Below the pieces are notes generated by a model, which saw only the letters and a program-made list of their open reading frames with translations, was not told where the DNA came from and did no database searches. The position numbers and the translations under genes are program-made. Below are positions 7,967 through 15,813 of a stretch of DNA of 43,681 bases, piece by piece. Position 1 is the stretch's first letter. Each line of letters starts with the position of its first letter. The DNA comes from Bacteroidota bacterium. Lineage in GTDB: Bacteria > Bacteroidota > Bacteroidia > AKYH767-A > OLB10. Location of the stretch: NCBI GenBank assembly GCA_963169675.1, contig CAUJFJ010000228.1, forward strand, positions 1 to 43,681, in the 5' to 3' direction.

Positions 7967-7985
7967 CTTTCGGCTCCGCTCAGGG
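7967..7985 (-). repeat. REP-like repeat, reverse-oriented copy
   Basis: CTTTCGGCTCCGCTCAGGG is the reverse complement of the CCCTGAGC...GAAGGG family seen at 3501-3747, with two changes. It lies just before the heptamer array at 7990. Confidence 0.7.
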
Positions 7986-7989
7986 CGGC

Positions 7990-8073
7990 ACTGATTACTG
8001 CTCACTGCTCACTATTCACTGATTACTGCTCACTGCTCACTGCTCACTGGTCACTGCTCACTGATCAGTGCTC
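7990..8073 (+). repeat. Heptamer array ACTGCTC, twelve units, abutting the leuS stop
   Basis: Twelve consecutive 7-base units: six are ACTGCTC and the others differ by one to three bases (ACTGATT, ACTATTC, ACTGGTC, ACTGATC, AGTGCTC). The array ends one base before the leuS stop codon at 8075-8077. There are no spacers of CRISPR size. Short tandem heptanucleotide repeats of this kind are known as STRRs in cyanobacteria; here two unrelated heptamer families occur within 4 kb. Confidence 0.85.
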
Positions 8074-8074
8074 A

Positions 8075-10834
8075 CTACAGTACTACGTTAACAATTCTCC
8101 CCGGAACTACAATCACTTTTTTAGGTGTATTCCCTTCAAGATATTTTTTCATTTCAGCCGATTGCAACACTTCGCTTTCCAGTTGTTCTTTCGTCAGATT
8201 TAACGGAAACGTAAGTTTAAATCGTGTTTTGCCATTAACGGAAACAGGATACTCAAATTCATCTTCAATAAGGTATTCAGGATTTACTTCGGGGAATCGT
8301 GCAGTTGTTACGGATTCGGTATTTCCTGCCAGATGCCACAGTTCTTCGGCAATATGAGGTGCAAAGGGAGAAATAATGATGCTGAGTGGCACCAGTATTT
8401 CACGTTTATTACATTTCAAATCGGTTAACTCATTCACACAAATCATGAAGGTGCTGACGGATGTGTTGAATGAAAACCGTTCAATATCATCGGTTACTTT
8501 CTTAATGGTTTTATGCAGTACTTTCAGCTCAGCTTTTGTTGCGGGCTCATCCGATAACTGGAAGTTTCCACTTGCAAAATAGAGTCGCCATAATTTTTTC
8601 AGGAAACCACTTACACCTGTAATGCCATTTGTGTTCCATGGTTTACTCTGTTCAATAGGTCCCAGGAACATTTCATAAAGTCGCAGACAATCGGCGCCAT
8701 ATTGTTCGATAATCAAATCGGGGCTAACCACATTCCATTTCGACTTCGACATTTTTTCGACTTCATTTCCACAGATGTATTTTCCATCTTCCAAAATGAA
8801 TTCGGCGTTTTTAAATTCATCGCGCCAAGCCATAAAAGCTTTCACATCGAGTACATTGTTGTTGACAATGTTTACATCCACATGAAGTGCAGTTGTATCA
8901 TAATTTTTTCTCAGGTTATAGCTGACAAATTTATTAGTACCATTTATGCGATAGGCAAAGCAAGATGTCCCCTGAATCATTCCCTGATTGATCAGTTTTT
9001 TTGCAGGTTCCTGAACGGGTATAATTCCAAGATCGAACAGCACCTTGGTCCAGAAGCGAACATAAAGCAAGTGTCCTGTTGCATGTTCAGAACCTCCGAG
9101 ATACAGATCTACTTCCTTCCAGTAATTCATAGCTTCAGCGGATGCAATTGCTGAATCATTTTGCGCATCCATATAGCGGAGAAAATACCATGAAGACCCT
9201 GCCCATCCCGGCATGGTTGTAAGTTCATATTCGTATATGCCCTGATATTTCCAGTAGGTTGCTCTTCCGAGTGGTGGTTCACCGGATTCGGTAGGAAGAA
9301 ACTTGTTTATTTCAGGAAGTACCAGTGGTAATTCGTTTTCCGGAATTGGATATGGCAATCCGTTTTTATAGTAAATAGGAATAGGTTCACCCCAATAGCG
9401 CTGACGTCCGAATACGGCATCTCGTAAACGATAATTAATTCTTTTTTCTCCCTTTCCGGCAGCTGCAATTTTATCAATAGCCTTTGAAATTGCTTCTTTG
9501 GCAGTGAGACCATTCAGGAAATCACTGTTCACCATGATGCCATCCTTCGATTCATAAGCATCCTGAGAAAGGTCACCACCCTGAACAACTTCTTTTATTT
9601 CAATTCCAAAATGTTTGGCAAATGCATAGTCACGGCTATCATGTCCGGGTACTGCCATTACGGCACCGGTTCCATATCCTGCAAGCACATAATCGCCAAC
9701 CCAAATCTGAATTTTTTCTCCTGTAAAAGGATGTATAACATAACTTCCGGTAAACTGGCCCGTAATTTTTTTAACATCGGCCATCCGTTCCCGCTCCGAG
9801 CGGTTTTTTGCATAGGTGATATAGTCGTCGACTAATTTCGTATATTCAGAGGTCGTTAGTGATGCTACCAGTTCATGTTCCGGTGCAATGGTTACGAAAG
9901 TAACACCAAAGATTGTATCGGGCCGCGTAGTAAATACTTCTATGAATTCTTTTTTGCCGTCAATCTGAAAACGAATCAATGCGCCTTCCGATTTTCCGAT
10001 CCAGTTGCGTTGTGCTTCTTTCAGAGAATCACTCCAGTCGATAGTATCCAAACCTGTGAGTAACCGTTCGGCATATGCACTGATGCGAAGACTCCACTGC
10101 TTCATTTTTTTTCGTTCCACAGGATACCCACCTCGTTCCGAAACGCCATCTTTCACTTCTTCATTGGCCAAAACAGTTCCCAATGCAGGGCACCAGTTCA
10201 CCATTGCTTCCGAGAGGTAAGCCAGACGATAGTTCAACAAAATATTTTGTTGTTCCTGTTCTGAAAATGATTTCCATTGAGCAGCCGTAAACGGTTCGCC
10301 GGGTTCACAGCATGCATTAACGGAGGCATTACCTTTTGCAGCAAAGTGATTTAACAAAGTTGCAATAGGTTCTGCTTTTTGCGAATCGTTATTGAACCAG
10401 GAATCAAATAATTTTAAGAAGATCCATTGCGTCCATTTGTAATATGCAGGGTCGCAGGTGCGTACTTCCCTGGACCAGTCGAATGAGAATCCGATGCGAT
10501 CGAGTTGTTCGCGGTAACGGCCAATATTTGCCTGTGTAGTAACTGCAGGATGTTGTCCGGTTTGAATAGCATATTGCTCGGCCGGTAATCCAAAGGCATC
10601 ATAGCCCATTGGGTGCAGCACATTAAAACCTTTTTGTTTTTTGTAACGCGAAAAAATATCGGAGGCGATATATCCTAATGGGTGACCGACATGTAATCCG
10701 GCACCGGAAGGGTAGGGAAACATATCGAGCACATAATATTTTGGAAGAGCAGGATTTTCAACAACCTTATAAGTTTGTTGTTCTTTCCAGTGCGCCTGCC
10801 AGCGAGTTTCAATATCAATAAAATTATAATCCAT
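8075..10834 (-). CDS. leuS: Leucyl-tRNA synthetase
   Basis: Class I synthetase that charges tRNA-Leu. The 919 residues include the HIGH-type motif HVGH at 48-51 and KMSKS at 694-698. The CP1 editing domain carries TTRPDTIFG and GHDSRD. Two insertions stand out: one in the zinc-binding region around [14 protein letters not shown], and one just before KMSKS around [16 protein letters not shown]; both are frequent in Bacteroidota LeuRS. The C-terminal domain ends in [12 protein letters not shown]. The start ATG at 10834 opens with [13 protein letters not shown], normal for the family. It is the first gene of a minus-strand group and has a possible structured leader. A heptamer array begins right after the stop. 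Confidence 0.97.
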   Translation of the reverse strand: MDYNFIDIETRWQAHWKEQQTYKVVENPALPKYYVLDMFPYPSGAGLHVGHPLGYIASDIFSRYKKQKGFNVLHPMGYDAFGLPAEQYAIQTGQHPAVTTQANIGRYREQLDRIGFSFDWSREVRTCDPAYYKWTQWIFLKLFDSWFNNDSQKAEPIATLLNHFAAKGNASVNACCEPGEPFTAAQWKSFSEQEQQNILLNYRLAYLSEAMVNWCPALGTVLANEEVKDGVSERGGYPVERKKMKQWSLRISAYAERLLTGLDTIDWSDSLKEAQRNWIGKSEGALIRFQIDGKKEFIEVFTTRPDTIFGVTFVTIAPEHELVASLTTSEYTKLVDDYITYAKNRSERERMADVKKITGQFTGSYVIHPFTGEKIQIWVGDYVLAGYGTGAVMAVPGHDSRDYAFAKHFGIEIKEVVQGGDLSQDAYESKDGIMVNSDFLNGLTAKEAISKAIDKIAAAGKGEKRINYRLRDAVFGRQRYWGEPIPIYYKNGLPYPIPENELPLVLPEINKFLPTESGEPPLGRATYWKYQGIYEYELTTMPGWAGSSWYFLRYMDAQNDSAIASAEAMNYWKEVDLYLGGSEHATGHLLYVRFWTKVLFDLGIIPVQEPAKKLINQGMIQGTSCFAYRINGTNKFVSYNLRKNYDTTALHVDVNIVNNNVLDVKAFMAWRDEFKNAEFILEDGKYICGNEVEKMSKSKWNVVSPDLIIEQYGADCLRLYEMFLGPIEQSKPWNTNGITGVSGFLKKLWRLYFASGNFQLSDEPATKAELKVLHKTIKKVTDDIERFSFNTSVSTFMICVNELTDLKCNKREILVPLSIIISPFAPHIAEELWHLAGNTESVTTARFPEVNPEYLIEDEFEYPVSVNGKTRFKLTFPLNLTKEQLESEVLQSAEMKKYLEGNTPKKVIVVPGRIVNVVL

Positions 10835-10860
10835 AAAATGAACAGTGCAATAATCCTGAC

Positions 10861-10920
10861 TAGTGGTTCGGGATGACTCCCGTAATGAGTGGCCGGGGCA
10901 ACAGCTGAACCCCGGAAAAA
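10861..10920 (-). promoter_or_regulatory. Candidate structured leader of leuS
   Basis: Two adjacent hairpins lie between leuS and its possible promoter: CGGGA/TCCCG with a 4-base loop (10869-10873 and 10878-10882) and CCGGGG/CCCCGG with an 11-base loop (10893-10898 and 10910-10915). They are the most GC-rich stretch of the spacer and would be in the 5' UTR of leuS. Neither is followed by a T-tract, and no T-box features were recognised. Function unknown. Confidence 0.35.
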
Positions 10921-10928
10921 TGAGGGTA

Positions 10929-10936
10929 CGAAGATA
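10929..10936 (-). promoter_or_regulatory. Possible -7 box (TATCTTCG) of leuS
   Basis: On the minus strand TATCTTCG differs from TAnnTTTG at one position. It would give a leader of about 90 bases that includes both hairpins. Confidence 0.35.
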
Positions 10937-11023
10937 GGAAAAAGGGAGGTTGTCTGATCACGGAATTGTTAATAATCCATTCAATTCATGCTTAGAAAGG
11001 AGGGATAAATGCAGTAAAAAAGC

Positions 11024-11031
11024 TACTTTTG
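11024..11031 (+). promoter_or_regulatory. -7 box (TACTTTTG) of the ftsX gene cluster
   Basis: Exact match to TAnnTTTG, 18 bases before the ATG at 11050. It likely drives ftsX, DUF3098, uppP and truB, which are spaced by 4-29 bases. Confidence 0.6.
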
Positions 11032-11049
11032 CGCCATCTTAATCCGTAA

Positions 11050-11925
11050 ATGGCACCAGAAGGTAACAAAATGGCCCGGAAAACCCTCCGGACCTCCTAT
11101 ATTTCGACTGTAGTCAGCATTTCGCTGGTACTTTTTATGATTGGTACACTTGGTGTACTTGTTTTGCATGCCCGTAAAGTTTCCAATTATGTGAAAGAGA
11201 ATATTCAATTGTCGGTTATGCTGTTGCCCGATGCCGGAATGGCCCAGGTTGAGAGTTTACTGAAGGTATTGGAGAAATCGGAGTATGTCAAATCAGCAAC
11301 TTATGTTACTAAAGATGAGGCTGCTGCGAAGTTAAAGGAAGATTTGGGTGAAGATTTCGTGGAGTTTTTGGGCTACAATCCGCTGTTAGGGTCCATTGAT
11401 GTGAAGATGAAAGCACAATATGCTGATTCTGAAAATATTGCAGCATTAAAGGCTAAAATTACAGCTTCATCGGTGGTGAAGGAGGTGTATTATCAGCAAT
11501 CGTTGTTGGATGATATTAACAAAAACATGAAAACGCTGGCCCTTGTAATTCTGGGATTCAGCGCCTTACTCTTTTTCATTGCGGCCGCACTTATCAATAA
11601 CACCATTCGTTTGGCATTATATTCCAGACGCTTGCTTATAAAAAGTATGAAACTGGTGGGCGCAACCCGTGGATTTATCCGCAAACCGTTTGTAATCAGT
11701 GGCATCATGCAGGGTATTTACGGAGCCATAATTGCAAATTTATTGTTGCTGGGATTGTTGTATTTCGCCAAGAAGGAAATTCCGGATCTGGTTGAAATAC
11801 AAGACTATGAGATGGTTCTTACCCTAATGGGAGGAGTCATTCTGGCTGGAATATTTATTTCGGGAGTTAGTACTTTCTTCGCTGTTAACAAGTATCTTAG
11901 CCGGAATACACAGGATTTATATTAA
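11050..11925 (+). CDS. ftsX: Cell division protein FtsX (ABC transporter permease)
   Basis: FtsX pairs with the ATPase FtsE at the division site and transmits ATP-driven movement to periplasmic EnvC-type activators of murein amidases. The 291 residues show the FtsX layout: a short cytosolic N-terminus (RKTLRTSYISTVVSISLVL), TM1 at about 20-38, an extracytoplasmic domain at about 40-160, and three more helices at about 160-185, 217-240 and 255-280. The C-terminal permease part contains LIKSMKLVGATRGFIRKPF, the typical FtsX/MacB coupling segment. FtsE is not adjacent. An EnvC-like protein is encoded at 41110-42339 in the same window. An internal ATG at 11071 (MARKTL) is a possible alternative start. 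Confidence 0.93.
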   Translation: MAPEGNKMARKTLRTSYISTVVSISLVLFMIGTLGVLVLHARKVSNYVKENIQLSVMLLPDAGMAQVESLLKVLEKSEYVKSATYVTKDEAAAKLKEDLGEDFVEFLGYNPLLGSIDVKMKAQYADSENIAALKAKITASSVVKEVYYQQSLLDDINKNMKTLALVILGFSALLFFIAAALINNTIRLALYSRRLLIKSMKLVGATRGFIRKPFVISGIMQGIYGAIIANLLLLGLLYFAKKEIPDLVEIQDYEMVLTLMGGVILAGIFISGVSTFFAVNKYLSRNTQDLY

Positions 11926-11954
11926 TAAACGATAGGATCATTAATAAGACGACC

Positions 11955-12194
11955 ATGTCAAAAGAAAAAGTAAAAGCAGATTTTGCTTTCGGAAAGATTA
12001 ACTACACGTTGATGCTTTCGGGATTAGGAATGATAATTTTAGGCTTCTTCCTGATGTCGGGTGGTGGTACTAAAGATCCGAATGTTTTCAGTGAAGAAGT
12101 TTTTAGTCCCTTGCGTATTACTGTTGCTCCACTTTTGGTGTTAGCAGGTTTCGCACTGGAGATTTATGCTATTGTAAAAAAAGCTAAAGACTAA
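11955..12194 (+). CDS. DUF3098 small membrane protein
   Basis: 79 residues with two predicted membrane helices, at about 17-34 (NYTLMLSGLGMIILGFFLM) and 52-73 (LRITVAPLLVLAGFALEIYAIV), joined by a short loop with GGGTKDPNVFSEEVFSP. This arrangement is the DUF3098 family, found almost only in Bacteroidota and usually between ftsX and uppP as here. No function is established; the position suggests a link with division or cell-wall lipid recycling. It begins 29 bases after ftsX and ends 9 bases before uppP, so cotranscription is likely. Confidence 0.88.
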   Translation: MSKEKVKADFAFGKINYTLMLSGLGMIILGFFLMSGGGTKDPNVFSEEVFSPLRITVAPLLVLAGFALEIYAIVKKAKD

Positions 12195-12203
12195 TCCGGA
12201 GTT

Positions 12204-13004
12204 ATGACCTTACTGGAGGCCATCGTATTAGGTATTGTTGAAGGTATTACCGAATTCCTGCCGATTTCATCAACGGGACACATGATTATTGCTTCTTCTC
12301 TGATGGGAATCGCTGAAGATAATTTTACCAAAACGTTTACGGTTTCCATTCAGTTCGGAGCAATTTTGTCGGTGCTGTTCCTCTATTGGAAACGTTTTTT
12401 TCAGTCGATGGATTTTTATTATAAATTGTTTGTTGCCTTTTTACCTGCAGCAATTTTCGGAAAATTATTGAATGATTTTATTGATTCGTTACTGGGCAAT
12501 GTTGCAGTTGTAGCTTATATGTTGCTTGCCGGTGGAATCTTTCTGATATTTATGGATCATCTCCTCAAAGAGAAAAAAGAAGGCGAAGAAGATGCTCCGA
12601 TTACTTACTTAACTGCCTTCAAAATCGGGATGTTTCAGGTTATTGCTATGATACCCGGAGTGTCACGGTCCGCAGCAACTATCATTGGTGGTTTAACGCA
12701 GGGACTGACCCGCAAAACTGCAGCGGAATTTTCATTTTTTCTGGCAGTGCCAACTATGTTTGCTGCAACTGTTTATAAAGTTTATGAATTTTATAAATCG
12801 GGAGTTACTGTTGAAGAGGGACAAATTACTTTGCTGGTTGTAGGAAATATTGTAGCTTTTATCGTAGCTGTTTTAGCTATCAAATCGTTTATCGGTATCG
12901 TCACCAAATACGGATTAAAGGTGTATGGATATTACCGGATTGCTGTGGGAGTTTTAATTATTGTGCTCATGGTAATGGGTGTCGACTTACAAATTGTCGA
13001 TTAA
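12204..13004 (+). CDS. uppP: Undecaprenyl-diphosphatase (UppP/BacA)
   Basis: Integral membrane enzyme that removes one phosphate from undecaprenyl diphosphate, renewing the lipid carrier for peptidoglycan and other surface polymers; overproduction gives bacitracin resistance in other bacteria. The 266 residues carry both signature regions: [15 protein letters not shown] at about 13-27, and [17 protein letters not shown] at about 150-167, with the catalytic Glu, Ser and Arg residues. About eight hydrophobic helices are visible. The gene follows the DUF3098 gene by 9 bases and precedes truB by 4 bases, so it is inside the ftsX operon. Confidence 0.96.
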   Translation: MTLLEAIVLGIVEGITEFLPISSTGHMIIASSLMGIAEDNFTKTFTVSIQFGAILSVLFLYWKRFFQSMDFYYKLFVAFLPAAIFGKLLNDFIDSLLGNVAVVAYMLLAGGIFLIFMDHLLKEKKEGEEDAPITYLTAFKIGMFQVIAMIPGVSRSAATIIGGLTQGLTRKTAAEFSFFLAVPTMFAATVYKVYEFYKSGVTVEEGQITLLVVGNIVAFIVAVLAIKSFIGIVTKYGLKVYGYYRIAVGVLIIVLMVMGVDLQIVD

Positions 13005-13008
13005 CAAC

Positions 13009-13689
13009 ATGGATTTCGAAAAGGGAGAGGTACTCCTGTTTGATAAGCCACTCAAGTGGACTTCATTCGATTTGGTTCGGAAGGTTCGCGGATTGATCAG
13101 AATAAAAAAAGTTGGTCATGCAGGAACGCTTGATCCATTGGCAACGGGGTTGATGATTATCTGCACCGGAAAGATGACCAAGCAAATTGATACTTTTCAG
13201 GCGCAGATAAAAGAATATACCGGCACGTTCAAATTAGGAGCAACCACACCATGCTATGATATGGAGCAGCCGGAAGATGCCACTTTTCCAACGGAACATA
13301 TCAGTGAACAAATGATTCGGGAAATGGTGAATCAATTTACCGGAGTGATTTCGCAATTGCCACCACCACACAGTGCGGTGAAAATTGATGGGAAACGTGC
13401 TTATGAGCTGGCACGGAAAGGCAAGGAGGTGAAGATGAAATCGAGGGAGGTGACCATTGAAGCTTTTGAAATTACCGGAATCAATATGCCGGAAGTAAGC
13501 TTCCGGATTGTTTGTTCAAAGGGGACTTATATCCGGTCAATAGCACATGATTTTGGGAAGGTTTTGGGATCGGGGGCTTACCTGACTTCGCTTTGTCGCA
13601 CCCGCATTGGGGAATTCCGGTTGGAGAATGCCATGCAGCTAGCCGATTTTTCGGCTTTGGTATCTACGCAAAGCACTAAAAGTGAATAA
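13009..13689 (+). CDS. truB: tRNA pseudouridine synthase B
   Basis: Makes pseudouridine 55 in the T-arm of tRNAs. The start is the ATG at 13009, four bases after the uppP stop; an in-frame GTG further upstream would lie within uppP and add ten residues with no family match. The 226-residue product begins MDFEKGEVLLFDKPLKWTSF, a typical TruB start. The catalytic aspartate is Asp42 in HAGTLDPLATG, followed by TGKMTKQ. The later motifs QLPPPHSAVKIDGKRAYELAR and CSKGTYIRSIAHDFG are both present. It is shorter than E. coli TruB (about 314 residues) because the C-terminal PUA-like domain is absent. Confidence 0.95.
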   Translation: MDFEKGEVLLFDKPLKWTSFDLVRKVRGLIRIKKVGHAGTLDPLATGLMIICTGKMTKQIDTFQAQIKEYTGTFKLGATTPCYDMEQPEDATFPTEHISEQMIREMVNQFTGVISQLPPPHSAVKIDGKRAYELARKGKEVKMKSREVTIEAFEITGINMPEVSFRIVCSKGTYIRSIAHDFGKVLGSGAYLTSLCRTRIGEFRLENAMQLADFSALVSTQSTKSE

Positions 13690-13793
13690 ATTACGATTAT
13701 TCTAATTGATACGGTTAACAAAGTCGCCCTTTTCGTTTGCAGGCTCAGTATCAAATAATTGAGGCATTTGGTCGAAAAAGGTCTTTCTTGACG

Positions 13794-13801
13794 TATCTTT
13801 G
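13794..13801 (+). promoter_or_regulatory. -7 box (TATCTTTG) of queA
   Basis: Exact TAnnTTTG match, with a TTTG at 13767-13770 upstream at a slightly long spacing of 23 bases. The leader to the ATG at 13847 is about 40 bases. Confidence 0.6.
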
Positions 13802-13846
13802 CACCCCGATATAAAGAAATCCGTAAGTTATCTTTAATCAATCATT

Positions 13847-14896
13847 ATGAAACTTTCTCAATTCAAATTCAACATCAGTGACAGCCTTTTGGCTACGCAT
13901 CCTTCATCGAGTCGTGATGAGTCACGTTTAATGGTAGTCGATCGCAAAACAGGAAAGATCGAGCACAAAGTATTTAAAGATATCATCAATTATTTTGGAG
14001 AAGATGATTGCATGATCCTGAATAACACCCGCGTTTTCCCTGCTCGCTTATATGGCAACAAGGAAAAAACCGGAGCAAAGATCGAAGTGTTTTTACTTCG
14101 TGAATTAAATAAGGAAAGCAAACTTTGGGATGTTTTGGTTGACCCTGCAAGGAAAATCAGAATTGGAAATAAACTTTACTTCGGAGAGAATGATATGTTG
14201 GTTGCTGAGGTAATCGACAATACCACTTCAAGAGGTCGTACACTTCGTTTTTTATTCGATGGTACAGCAGAAGAGTTTCGCAAAACCATTGAGAGTTTAG
14301 GACACACTCCATTACCGAAATACATCAAGAGAAAAGCAGAGCCTGCAGATAAGGAACGTTATCAGACGGTTTATGCAAAGCATGAAGGCGCAGTTGCTGC
14401 TCCAACAGCAGGATTGCATTTTAGCCGTGAATTGCTAAAGCGTCTCGAGTTGAAAGGTGTGAATATGGCAGAGGTTACTTTGCATGTGGGACTTGGTACA
14501 TTCCGTCCTGTTGAGGTGGAAGATTTAACCAAGCACAAGATGGATTCTGAGCAATTCATTATTCAGGCTGATGCTGCTGATACGGTTAACAAAGCACGTG
14601 CTAAGAAAAAACTTATTTGTGCAGTTGGTACTACCAGTATGCGTGCTGTTGAGTCATCGGTATCTACAACCGGTGAATTGAAGCCTGCATCGGGATGGAC
14701 AAATAAATTTATTTTTCCTCCTTACGATTTCAGTGTTGCAAATTGTATGGTTACGAATTTCCACATGCCTGAATCAACCTTGTTGATGATGACAGCTGCA
14801 TTTGGCGGATACGATTTGATCATGCATGCCTACAAAGTAGCGGTAAAAGAAAAATACCGTTTCTTCAGTTATGGTGATGCGATGCTTATTCTGTAA
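13847..14896 (+). CDS. queA: S-adenosylmethionine:tRNA ribosyltransferase-isomerase
   Basis: Transfers and isomerises the ribosyl part of SAM onto preQ1 at tRNA position 34, giving epoxyqueuosine. The 349 residues have the normal length. Conserved blocks seen: [19 protein letters not shown] near the N-terminus, [12 protein letters not shown] at about 61-72, [10 protein letters not shown] at about 182-191, [13 protein letters not shown] near 205-217 and the late [17 protein letters not shown]. No other queuosine genes are in the window. It has its own promoter and is followed by ispD after 51 bases. Confidence 0.96.
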   Translation: MKLSQFKFNISDSLLATHPSSSRDESRLMVVDRKTGKIEHKVFKDIINYFGEDDCMILNNTRVFPARLYGNKEKTGAKIEVFLLRELNKESKLWDVLVDPARKIRIGNKLYFGENDMLVAEVIDNTTSRGRTLRFLFDGTAEEFRKTIESLGHTPLPKYIKRKAEPADKERYQTVYAKHEGAVAAPTAGLHFSRELLKRLELKGVNMAEVTLHVGLGTFRPVEVEDLTKHKMDSEQFIIQADAADTVNKARAKKKLICAVGTTSMRAVESSVSTTGELKPASGWTNKFIFPPYDFSVANCMVTNFHMPESTLLMMTAAFGGYDLIMHAYKVAVKEKYRFFSYGDAMLIL

Positions 14897-14947
14897 GTAG
14901 CTTCTTACGGATGTGATCCATTAAGTAACATTTTCAGAAAAACCGAT

Positions 14948-15613
14948 TTGAAAAAATCTGCAATTATTGTTGCCGGCGGATCCGGTGTAAGGATGGGCAG
15001 CGATGTCCCCAAGCAGTTTTTGCTCCTTAACGATATTCCGGTTTTAATAAGAACACTTCAGCTTTTTCATGCTGTGGCAGATGAAGTAGTTTTGGTATTG
15101 CCCCGGGCGCATTTCGATTATTGGGATAAATTGAGTAATCAGTTTAGTATCAATAAATCTGATTATCAACTGGTTGCCGGAGGTTCATCCCGTACGGAAT
15201 CGGTCATTAACGGATTAGAAAAGGTGAGTGGTCCGGGATTGGTAGCAATTCATGATGCGGTTCGGCCTTTAGTTTCGAAGGAGTTGATTGTCCATGCTTT
15301 CGAGTCTGCTGCAAAATATGGGAGTGCTATCCCGGTCATCCCCGTAAGGGAAACCTTGCGGAAAGTTGAAGATAGCAGTTCCGAGGTTGTAGACAGAGAG
15401 CAACACCGATTGGTGCAAACACCGCAATGTTTTGATATTGAAGTAATTAAAAATGCTTACAAGCAATTTTCAGGCACTACATTCACCGATGATGCGGGTG
15501 TTTTTGAGGCTGCAGGAAATACTATTCACCTGATTGAAGGCGAGCATTCGAACATAAAAATTACGTTTCCGACCGACCTCATTTTTGCTTCTGCGTGGCT
15601 AAATGCCAGATAA
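14948..15613 (+). CDS. ispD: 2-C-methyl-D-erythritol 4-phosphate cytidylyltransferase
   Basis: Third step of the MEP isoprenoid pathway (CTP plus MEP gives CDP-ME). 221 residues, starting at a TTG at 14948; no in-frame ATG occurs between the queA stop and this codon, and the product begins directly with the nucleotide-binding loop KKSAIIVAGGSGVRMG and PKQFL. Other family motifs are AIHDAVRPLVS (about 99-109), IPVRETLRKV and the late TQTPQ-like LVQTPQCFD followed by FTDDAGVFE. IspD supplies precursors for the undecaprenyl carrier recycled by UppP upstream, though the link is metabolic rather than an operon. No promoter of its own is clear, so read-through from queA is likely. Confidence 0.94.
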   Translation: MKKSAIIVAGGSGVRMGSDVPKQFLLLNDIPVLIRTLQLFHAVADEVVLVLPRAHFDYWDKLSNQFSINKSDYQLVAGGSSRTESVINGLEKVSGPGLVAIHDAVRPLVSKELIVHAFESAAKYGSAIPVIPVRETLRKVEDSSSEVVDREQHRLVQTPQCFDIEVIKNAYKQFSGTTFTDDAGVFEAAGNTIHLIEGEHSNIKITFPTDLIFASAWLNAR

Positions 15614-15674
15614 TCGTAATAAAATTCAATTTTAGACCTCATATATAATTCCCACGCAGTACTTTTACACAACG

Positions 15675-15686
15675 GGAAACGTTTCC
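15675..15686. promoter_or_regulatory. Perfect palindrome GGAAACGTTTCC, possible operator
   Basis: A perfect 12-bp palindrome around a central CG, about 118 bases before the -7 box of the carboxypeptidase gene and 62 bases after ispD. The AAACGTTT core is typical of operators bound by LacI-family repressors. No such regulator is encoded in the window. Confidence 0.35.
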
Positions 15687-15792
15687 ATTGCATTTACGTA
15701 TAACGGGAGTCGGTAGCAGGCATGTTTGATTTGAACATCAAAATGTTAGTAATCAATATGCTGTAGCAGAACATAGACCGGCTTTCTTTTAC

Positions 15793-15800
15793 TAATCTTG
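15793..15800 (+). promoter_or_regulatory. Possible -7 box (TAATCTTG) of the carboxypeptidase gene
   Basis: One mismatch to TAnnTTTG; ends 13 bases before the ATG at 15814. Confidence 0.4.
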
Positions 15801-15813
15801 CATTGCTGAAAAA

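Noticed and set aside
7990-8073. Possible CRISPR array
   Set aside because: Units are 7 bases, contiguous and without spacers of 25-40 bases; no cas genes are in the window.
8702-9154. Plus-strand open frame of 150 codons inside leuS
   Set aside because: It is antisense to a well-conserved part of leuS, with no domain match and no start signals.
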